Source: Rhizaria sp. SCN 62-66
Taxonomy: Eukaryota > Rhizaria, unplaced
NCBI GenBank assembly: GCA_001724265.1
Contig: MEDY01000208.1
Location: 45,354-109,353 of the forward strand
Direction of reading: 5' to 3'
Length of the DNA: 64,000 nt
Below the pieces are notes generated by a model. It saw nothing but the letters and a program-made list of their open reading frames with translations, did no database searches and was not told where the DNA came from. Every line of letters begins with the position of its first letter. The first letter of the stretch is position 1. Below, one piece after another: positions 53,601-61,683 of this stretch. A program made the translations under genes and the position numbers.

Positions 53601-55890
53601 GCGTCGTTCGGGTCAATGTCACTCCCATCACCGTCGGTGTCGTCCCCGTGTTTGTGGTGCAGGGTTGAGTCGCCGCCGTTGCCGTCGGAGTCGTCGGAGT
53701 GGGCGACTGACCCGTCGGAGTCGTCGCGCCCGCTGCGGCGGTGGTGGATGTCGAAGTCTTCGTCGTCGGCAGCGTCGCCGTCCTCGTCCTCGTCGCGAGC
53801 CGCGCTGGCGGCCCCGTCGCCGTCGCCGACGTCAACCCCATCTGCGCTCTCACCGTCATTCTCGCCATCGTCGCCGTCGCCTGCCGTAGCGTCGGGATCG
53901 GGAAGGTTCAGAGCGCCAACATTAGCCTTGACCGCGTTCGCGCTCGTCGACCCCACAGCGGGCGAAGTCGCCGTCGCAGGCGAACCAGCGGTCGCGGGAG
54001 AAGCCGCGGTGTCGTGATGAGGGGGTTTCGCACTACCGCCACCGCCGCCGCTGGGGACAACCGATGGCGTCGCAGCCGCAGGGGGACAACTCATTGCAGC
54101 GGCAGCAGCCTCGCCAGTGCCAGTGTCGTCGTCATCGTAATCGAGCCCCAGCGTGACGTTGGCGCTGCCACTGACGTCGCCGTCCCCGTCCGCGTCGGGC
54201 TCAGCCTCGGCGCCCATCGTGGGGAAACCGCTGGGGATCCCCACGGCCACGTGCGCCCGCCGCGGCTGTGTCCCGCTCTTCTTCCCCTCGCCCTCAGCGC
54301 CGCCCGCACCAGCGCCGGCGCCGGCGGCACCATGCGCGCCGCTGCGGGGGAGGCCGCGGCCGGAGCGGGGCAGCCCGAGCCCGGAGCGTCCGGCGCCTGA
54401 CCGGGCCTGGGCAGAGGCGTGCGCGGCGCGGTACGCAGCTTCGGCGGCCAGTGCTGCGTCGTCGTCGTCGTCGTCATTGTTGTTCGCGGCGGCTGCGGCG
54501 ACAGCGGCTGACTTGGCAGCAGCCGCGGCGTCCTCGTCCTCGTCATCGTCGGCATTGAGGTCGTCATCATCATCGTCGTCGTCGACTTGGATGCCCTCGG
54601 CGACAGTATTGGTCGCACCGCCCGCGGCGGCGGCGTAGTCGTCGAGGTCCAAACCGTCACCGCCTGAGCCAGAAACAGCATTAGCGGCGGCGACAGCGGC
54701 GGCAGCGCCCGCGGCGGCCGCGGCGGCGGTGGCGGCGGCCGCGGCGGCCGAGTCCCCGGTGGCAGCAGCGCCAGCGCCGCCGCTCATCATAGTGCTGCGG
54801 CGGCGCTGCCTGCGTGCCGCCGCGGCCGCCGCGGCGCGCTCCTGCTCCTTGACGGCGGCGATGGTGGCGGCGATCACGTCCGTCTGGCTCATGCCGGGGA
54901 CTTGTACCTCGGCGCCGCCGCCCAGCATCGCCTCCGCGGTCTCTGTCTGCACTGGCGGAGTCACAGGAGTCGCGGTCGGCGCGGCGGCGCTCGGGTCGGC
55001 CGTGGCCTCTGCAGCAGCTGTGGCGGCGGCGGCAGTGGGGGAGAGGGTGGTGAGATTGGTGTGAGCGGCCGCAGCGGGCTGCGCCGGACTAGGACTGGCG
55101 CCCACGGGCACCGCAGGCACTGCGGCGGGGGTCACGGGTACCGGAGCGGGGGTCACGGGTACTGGCAAGGGACGCGAGGGCCCGCTGTTGAGCACGATGC
55201 CTGCATTGGCGGCGGCGATGGCCTTCCGGCGCTCACGCTCTGCCTTCTCAGGATCCATCCCAGCAGCAGCAGCAGCAGCTGGAGCCGCAGCAATGGCGGT
55301 GCCGAGAGCGGCGTGTTGCTGGCCCGCGGCGTTAGAATTGGCGGCTGCATTAGCGGCGGCGTTGACGCTGTGGGCGACACTGGGGGCCGGGCTCGGCACG
55401 GGCGCAACGGGACCGTAGTTGCTGTTGTTGTTGCTGATGTTGACCGGCATCGCTGCGGCCATGACGTTAACCGGGGCGAGACCGGGAGAGGTGACGAGGC
55501 CGCCGGCGGTTGTCGGCATCAGCATAGCGTTGTTGGATGCGACTGACCCGGGGGCCGGGACGGGAGCGAAACCGGGGAGCGCGGCGGCGTAATACGCGTT
55601 CATGTTGCTGTTGTTGTTGTTGTTATTATTGTTAAAGTTGTTGTTGACGAACGCGGGGTCAGTCGGCATCGGCATAGGGTAAACGCCAGGATTGTTGTTG
55701 TTGATGTTGCTATTATAGGGCACCTGTTGCACCGGCATTGCAGCGTTGTTCGCAAAGCCTTGGTTCATACCAGGCATCCCCGGTTGCTGAAGCTGTTGCT
55801 GCTGCTGAAGCTGAGGCTGAGGTTGGAAGCCCTGCACTGGCGCGGCGGCGGCCGCAGCAGTAGGAGTCTGCGCCTGTTGCTGTTGCTGCA

Positions 55891-55934
<44 letters not shown>

Positions 55935-55940
55935 TGTTGC

Positions 55941-55972
<32 letters not shown>

Positions 55973-57389
55973 AGCCTGTGCATGAGCCTGAGCTTGTTGT
56001 GCGTTTGCAGTGGCGTGGGCGGGTGTGGGCGCGGCCGAGACCGGCGTGGGCGCTGCCGCCCCGGGCAACGGGTGCAGCTCAACGTCCATATTGTCGTCAG
56101 CCGAGGAGTATGTCAGAAACGGGTGCCGCAGGAGATCGTGCGCAGATAGACGGAGGAACTGAGGGAACATGCAGAGCTCGACAAAGGCGCGCACTTCGCG
56201 GGACTTAATGCGGGCAAGCACGGCGGGGCGCTTGCCCTGGGTCACTTGGCGCCAAATCTGCACGGGGGTCTTGCACTCCTATGAAAGTAAAACAGATACA
56301 AATTCAAGAGATAGATCGACAGGTGAGAATATAAAGCAAGATAGAATATCCATAACAAAAACTGACATCGAAATAGATTACAATTATTTCATTAAAAAAA
56401 AAAAGATCTCGTCGAGGTTAGGCGATTCTGACGTACTTGGAAAGGGTACTCCTTGGTGGCCATCTCGAGCACACACATGCCGAAGGCGTAAATATCGACC
56501 TTCTCAGTGTAGTCCTCGTTGTACAGCTCTGGTGCCATGAACTCCGGCGTGCCCAAGACGGACGCACGCGTGGCGTCTGATCGCTCTGCAGAGAGGCCGA
56601 AGTCGCCGATGCGGATCTCGCCGGTGTTGCCGTTGATGAAGATGTTGTCGCACTTGAGGTCGCGGTGGATGATCGGCGGTTCGTGCGAGTGCAGGTAGTC
56701 AAGCCCGCGCAGGATCTGCACGCACCACTTCTTCAGCACCTTAAGCTTGATGCACTTCATACGCGAAACGTACTGCTTGAGCGTGCCGGATGTGACGATC
56801 TCGGTGGTGAAGCAAATCTGTTCTTTGTCGTCGGTGGTCCAGGCGTGGTAGAAGTTGATCACGTGGTCATGTTTGAGCAGCTTGAGGATGTCGGTCTCTT
56901 TGCGGATCCGCTCCTGCTCGTGGGGCGGCATGCGGCGCAGATCGACTGTGTTCCAAGCCACTTCTTTGCCCGTATCGGTGTCGTAGGCGAGCCAAACATC
57001 TTTGTACGAGCCGCGACCTAACTTATGGTCAAACTAAACACATGCGGCGCGGTGTGATGCAAGTGTGGGTTGGCAATAGAGTCGTTGTGGGCGTGATTAG
57101 GGTTCGCCGGAGAGGTTTGAGGTGTTAGATATGTCAAGAAGGGGATCAAGGGGGGTGGAGAGAGCGTATGAGTGTAGATCTAACAGAAATCAAGATGAAT
57201 AACCCTAACAGTAACTCCGGGGGTTACAATAGTCCGAATTCTAAAGTATGGATAGAGAATGCAAGTGGTATAGAGTTGAAATTGCGACATTGTGCGTGAT
57301 TGACGTACGCGCACGTATTGCGTGCCACCGTCGAGCACGGGAGACCATTCGACCTCGGTGAGCGCGTCGCGGTTGATGGGCGCGGCCAT
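49262..57389 (-). CDS. WNK: WNK protein kinase with long polyglutamine C-terminus, 3 exons
   Basis: Exon 1 is 57309-57389, intron 57034-57308 (GTACGT...TTTAG). Exon 2 is 56437-57033, intron 56279-56436 (GTACGT...CATAG). Exon 3 is 49262-56278, stop TAA. 2,564 aa. The kinase domain is about residues 25-285. The VAIK lysine is replaced by Asn-55 (EVAWNTV), while Lys-38 sits in the Gly loop (GRGSYKDVW); this swap defines WNKs. HRDLKCDN, GDFGLS, the activation Ser in SVLGTPEF, and MAPELY follow. Around residues 1,400-1,465 is an OSR1-C/autoinhibitory-like (PF2) domain (KKQVRFVFDQAQDTARGIAQ). The rest is disordered: many polyQ runs, QA repeats, Asn and Asp tracts. WNKs sense chloride and osmotic state and activate SPAK/OSR1-type kinases that set ion cotransport. 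The animal/plant DLG Leu is Phe here. Confidence 0.95.
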
Positions 57390-58171
57390 GGGGGCCAGTG
57401 CGGGGCGCGCGCACGCAAGCGGGCGAGCTTACGCAGTGGCTTGGGGCGCGAAAGGGCGACGACGCGGGGCGAGCGGGAGCCGAGAAGGCTGAGAAGAGAG
57501 GGAGGGGAAAGAAGGGGCCGCCGGGCGGGAGGGCCGGGGGAGCACCTCGCAGAGGCTGGGGCGGGAAAAAAACGCGCGGGATCGGCGTGTTCGTACCGGA
57601 GCGCTGCTGAAGAACTGGATTAGGGATGACAGATGCGAAGCAACGGCGAGAAAGTGAGCGAAGGAGAAGGAGCACACCGCGTCCAGTGGAGACGTCTCTG
57701 AGGGCGCGCGAAGGACTCGCGCGATACCATAACGTCCGTCGGCTCACATATTATTTGCACTCCAAATAGCAAAACGATGCGTTTGAACAACTCCCCATAT
57801 TTCTGAACATGTATGACGTCCACACGACTCGCATTTCCCAGAAAACATGTCTCCACGTCGGGTGCGGCTTGACTTTAAACCAGGCTCGCTCGGTCCTGGT
57901 CCAAGAGTCTCGACCGAGGCCCGATCTTTGATCATCTACACCGTCGTCTATTGATCGTCAATAGCTCTAACAATGTTTTTTTGCGCAGTCACGCTTTAAG
58001 ATCCGTTTATATTCAAGTGTTTATTCTCTTAAAATGTTTTCTTCCCCTCACTGTGCCTCGCTTACCAGTGCCCTCGTTTTGACCGTTGATCTCTTCACCT
58101 CAGCCACAGCTCGCGCACCGCACGCACGACAAGCCATCGCTTCACTATTTGACACCGACACAGGGCCTCGC
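57390..58171. promoter_or_regulatory. Divergent upstream region, WNK (-) and RS-Hub1 fusion (+)
   Basis: 780 bp. Next to WNK (57400-57600) it is GC-rich with G/A runs that could fold as G-quadruplexes. It then turns AT-richer (57740-58030). On the plus side an in-frame ATG at 58034 would add 46 hydrophobic residues to the RS-Hub1 protein. I treat that stretch as 5' leader. Confidence 0.4.
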
Positions 58172-59794
58172 ATGTCCGACCGTTACCGCTCCCGCTCTCG
58201 TTCTCGCTCGCCCCAGCGCCAGCGTGCTGCTGCGGGCGCCCCCGCTGCGCCCATGACTGAACGCTCACGCTCACGCTCCCCAACTCGCTCTCGCTCCCGT
58301 TCGCGGTCACCACGGCCACACTCGCGGTCGCAGTCACCTCGTGGTGCTTGTGCTCACAGTCGCAGTCGCTCGCCGGTGCAGCGCCCCCGTGGAGTCTCCC
58401 GCTCACAGTCACGGTCACGCTCACCGTCACGGTCGAGGTCACCGTTACGGTCGAGGTCACCGGCTCGTGGTTCCAGTCGCGGCCGCGGCCGCGGCCAGAG
58501 CCGCGGCCGCGGCCAGAGCCGTGACCGCGATCAGAGTCGTGACCGCAGTAGCCGTGACCAGGAGTACGACCCTCGTCATGACAGCCCACCCCGGTCCAAC
58601 GCCTCGTCGAAACCCCCCACAAACACCAACTCGCACAACAACCGCAGTCTCAGCCAGAGTCCTCGTGACCGCAGTGCGCGTGACCGTGAGAGTACTTACA
58701 GCCCGCGTCGTCGTCGTCATCCGCGCTTTCGCTCACGGTCGCGCTCTCGCTCACGGTCGCCTGCGCGCTCACGGTCACCTGCGCGTCGTTCACAGTCACC
58801 TGCGCGTCGCTCACGGTCACCTCGGCGCTCACGGTCACATTCGCGCTCACGGTCAGTGAGTCCCGAACAGCGGCGTCGTCGCTCTGTGTCACCGCCGCGC
58901 CGTGGCAACCGCTATCGCCGCGACAGCCGGAGCCGCAGCCGCAGCGGCCGCAGCGGTAGCCCCCGTCGTCGACGCAGCCTCAGCCGGAGCCGCAGCCTCA
59001 GCCGGAGCCGGAGTCGGAGCCGCAGCCGGAGCCGCAGCCGCAGTCTCAGCCCCCGGGGCCGTGGCTACAGCCCTCGTGACCGCAATGACCGTGAACGCGA
59101 CTATGACCGTCGCAGTGGCTCTTATAACAATAAAGACAACAACAACGGCCATAGCCGTCGCCGCAGCCGCAGTCGTAGTGGTGAACGGCATCCTAGCCAC
59201 AACAACCGCTCAAACTCGAACCAAGGCGACAATGGCAAGACTAGTGGTGGGAAGCAGCTTGCTTGGCTTAAACCCCGTCCTGGCGCTTCAAACAACAACG
59301 ATACGAACACCTCTGCAAAGAACACTACGACTGCTGCTGCTGTTGTCAAGCCCCCTGTTGACTCCGCTGCCGCGGCCGCCGCGGCCGCTGCTGCCGAGTC
59401 TGCCGCTTTTGTTGCCCAGTTTGGCTTTGGCGGCTTCGGGCCCGGCGGCACTGTCGGCGCAGTCAAGCTCCGCACGGTCCCCGGCTCCGGCTCGATTCCG
59501 CAGCAGCAGCAAGTTAAGCCGTCCTCTGGCGCCGCGCCGCCGCCGCGGTTCGGCCCCGGGTCCGGCGAGCGGCTGATGGAGGTCGTGGCGAACGACCGTG
59601 TGGGCAAGAAGGTCCGCGTCAAATGCTACCCATCCGACACCATCCTGAGCGTGAAGAAGCTTATCTCCGCACAGACCGGTGTGCGAGCGGAGAAGATCCG
59701 CCTGCAGAAGGGGACGCAGGTGTACAAGGATCACATCCGGTTGATGGATTATGATGTGCCCGATGGGATGGGGTTCGAGATGCAGTACAACTAA
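58172..59794 (+). CDS. UBL5-like: Arg/Ser-rich (SR) protein fused to C-terminal Hub1/UBL5 ubiquitin-like domain
   Basis: 540 aa from the ATG at 58172 ([14 protein letters not shown]), stop TAA, single exon. Residues 1-350 are an almost pure RS domain (RSRSRS, SPRR, SPAR repeats). Residues about 350-465 are a low-complexity linker with poly-Ala. Residues 469-540 align over their full length to Hub1/UBL5: [47 protein letters not shown], ending MQYN. The Asp used by Hub1 to bind HIND motifs (yeast D22) is kept. Free Hub1 is about 73 aa and binds the spliceosome (Snu66, Prp38) non-covalently, modulating 5' splice-site use. Here it is tethered to a splicing-type RS domain, so a spliceosomal role is strongly suggested. 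No RRM is present. The upstream ATG at 58034 is possible but would add an unrelated hydrophobic leader. Confidence 0.9.
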   Translation: MSDRYRSRSRSRSPQRQRAAAGAPAAPMTERSRSRSPTRSRSRSRSPRPHSRSQSPRGACAHSRSRSPVQRPRGVSRSQSRSRSPSRSRSPLRSRSPARGSSRGRGRGQSRGRGQSRDRDQSRDRSSRDQEYDPRHDSPPRSNASSKPPTNTNSHNNRSLSQSPRDRSARDRESTYSPRRRRHPRFRSRSRSRSRSPARSRSPARRSQSPARRSRSPRRSRSHSRSRSVSPEQRRRRSVSPPRRGNRYRRDSRSRSRSGRSGSPRRRRSLSRSRSLSRSRSRSRSRSRSRSLSPRGRGYSPRDRNDRERDYDRRSGSYNNKDNNNGHSRRRSRSRSGERHPSHNNRSNSNQGDNGKTSGGKQLAWLKPRPGASNNNDTNTSAKNTTTAAAVVKPPVDSAAAAAAAAAAESAAFVAQFGFGGFGPGGTVGAVKLRTVPGSGSIPQQQQVKPSSGAAPPPRFGPGSGERLMEVVANDRVGKKVRVKCYPSDTILSVKKLISAQTGVRAEKIRLQKGTQVYKDHIRLMDYDVPDGMGFEMQYN

Positions 59795-60123
59795 GGGGCT
59801 CCGCAGCCCTTACTAAGGTAAGGGAGACGCATAACTGAAAACGAAGCGCAAAGCTTTGTGCGTTAACATCCGAGATTGAGCCATGTATATTGATAAGAAT
59901 GAATACATAGTTTTGAAAATATTTATTGAACCAGTATGTACTGGCATGTGCAAGATTCGTGGCCTTTGCAGTGGGCATTAGCTAGATAACAAAGTTAAAG
60001 ACCATGTGACAAGGAAGTACTGGCTTGAGACAAGTCGCAAGCTGGGTTGGGAAGCAGGCGTGGTGACAGGCGCCCAATGACAATTGGCTTGCAACACAAG
60101 ACTGAAATACGCAAGGACATTGT
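59795..60123. other. Convergent 3' spacer between RS-Hub1 and Alba genes
   Basis: 330 bp with no gene. The centre is AT-rich. AATAAA on the minus strand at 59922-59927 could serve the Alba gene. Confidence 0.5.
59922..59927 (-). terminator. Candidate poly(A) signal AATAAA (minus strand)
   Basis: AATAAA on the minus strand about 195 bp beyond the TGA of the Alba gene. Confidence 0.35.
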
Positions 60124-60564
60124 TCAAACGGCAGCGGGCGCCTCAGCCTTAGCAGCAGCAGCAGTGGCATGAGCGGCAGCCACAGCCGCAGCTGCCGCGG
60201 CGTCGTTGTCGGCATAGACCACAAAATCGATCTGAATAGCGTACTTCTTAGCAGCCGCAGCAGCGGGCTTAGCTGCGTCGCCGACTTTAGTTGCCGACTC
60301 TGCGGGCTGCTGCATTGCGGAGCCAACTTTGCAGGCGTAGACGGCGTGCGGGAGCCGGCGCTTGATGATCTCGGCCAAAGTGACCGTGTGCGCGATCGCG
60401 GAATTGACGCCGTACAGCGACACCTTGCGCACGCGGGGCTCGCCGGGAGCCGAAAACGTGGGCGCCGCAGTGGTGAGGCGGGACAGCGCGTAGTCAAGAA
60501 GCTTGGAGCGCGGACACGTGGCGCTGACGAAGATAACGTCGGGATCGCCGATGTCGGTCGCCAT
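60124..60564 (-). CDS. Alba-domain nucleic-acid-binding protein
   Basis: 146 aa from the ATG at 60564, stop TGA. The Alba fold signature is clear: a first strand and helix (DVIFVSATCPRSKLLDYALS), then RKVSLYGVNSAIAHTVTLAE followed by IIKRRLPH, and a late strand (KKYAIQIDFVVYAD). A poly-Ala/Lys linker separates the last strand and the tail is poly-Ala. Eukaryotic Alba proteins include the RNase P/MRP subunits Rpp20 and Rpp25 and, in protists, cytoplasmic translation regulators. The sequence alone does not decide which. A frame extension upstream to 60603 is open, but the 13 extra residues cross an acceptor-like CCCGCAG, so the 5' leader may be spliced. Confidence 0.8.
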   Translation of the reverse strand: MATDIGDPDVIFVSATCPRSKLLDYALSRLTTAAPTFSAPGEPRVRKVSLYGVNSAIAHTVTLAEIIKRRLPHAVYACKVGSAMQQPAESATKVGDAAKPAAAAAKKYAIQIDFVVYADNDAAAAAAVAAAHATAAAAKAEAPAAV

Positions 60565-61683
60565 CCGGGATCTCTGCGGGAAACAAGGCACAGGGAAACA
60601 CAATGTCCGTCAGTATACGTTTGAATAATAAATCCAAAGTTTATATAAATATATCTATAAGTGATGTTAATAATACTTCATGAATCAACGCATATGCCGC
60701 TCATGACAACTTTTTGATATGGTCAGTCGATGAGCCCATCCTGACTGTGTCGATAACCTGTCTGTGTGCGCTAGATTACGTCAATCCTGTCAGTGGCGGC
60801 ACGGCTGCAGTAAATCAGGCAACAGCGCACGCCCAGACACCTGTGACCTGCTCCGGCTCTCGCTCCGCCACAGCTGCATCAGCATCAGTTCTTGTGGCGA
60901 CGCCGGTGCCGCAACTAGTTCCAGTGCAGCAGAGCACGGTGCGAGTCCTGAAATGATGGAGGCGCCGTTGGGCTGGCGTCTCTTTGCGTCGCTGGTGCCC
61001 GCCGTGTCTGGCGACTTTATTTCGGCGCCCAGTACGCTCTACGGTCTGTCCTGACAGTTTCCAAGATGCCCAGTGCGGCCACGACTGGCGGGGCGCCTGG
61101 AACCGCACGCAGGGGCTGTGGCGGGAATCGGCGGGGCTGGGGTGCACATGGGATCGTTCAAGGCGCTCGCGCAACCATGAAACATCCAGCAACAGCAGCA
61201 CAACTACAGTCCATGATTATATCAGACTTATCTGTCTTCATATAGTATATGTCATCCTAGCGATCGGCCACGAGTGCGGCAGGCAGAACCCAAACAACGA
61301 TTTTGAGGGATATCGTACTCAGATGGCATTACGCCAACCATATTATTGTGATATCGCACGCAAAATGGATATGGCTTTAATTTATTTTGATATAGAAAGG
61401 ATGGGCGTGCATTTTACTCGAGTAAATTACGATATTGCTCCCCAGAATCCGGAAGAGCATCACTAAAACGTCATCATCGTGGCAGTGTGATCGTCAGATA
61501 GACTCTTAAGAAGAAAATTACAATTGACTCAACCGTTTTTACATTGTACCTCTTTGTTGTATCCTCTTTTCCATCGTTTCGGTTGGGGGCCGATCATTTT
61601 TCCCTGGGTCATCCTCTACCAACCTTACCTTCGCAACTTATTGTATTATGTGTTCGCGTTTCGCGATTTGATTAGACGCCCCC
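60565..61683. other. Long divergent region with coding-like but broken sequence at 60714-61466
   Basis: 1.1 kb between the Alba start (-) and the B-box gene (+). Its centre (60720-61190) has the base composition of a gene, but no frame stays open: one plus frame runs 60714-60953 to a TGA, another 60764-61054 to a TGA, and a third ends with a plausible segment (61258-61466, ending QNPEEHH, TAA). It could be an intron-rich small gene, a decayed gene or a transcribed leader. I cannot assemble a convincing product. Flanks 60600-60715 and 61470-61683 are AT-rich spacer. Confidence 0.35.

Noticed and set aside
49277-56149. Leu-rich plus-strand ORFs opposite the WNK gene
   Set aside because: They are antisense translations of polyQ (CAG/CAA read as CTG/TTG) and not genes.
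58034-58171. Signal-peptide-like N-terminus on the RS-Hub1 protein from the ATG at 58034
   Set aside because: A secretory leader makes no sense on an RS-Hub1 protein, and the RS composition begins exactly at the ATG at 58172.
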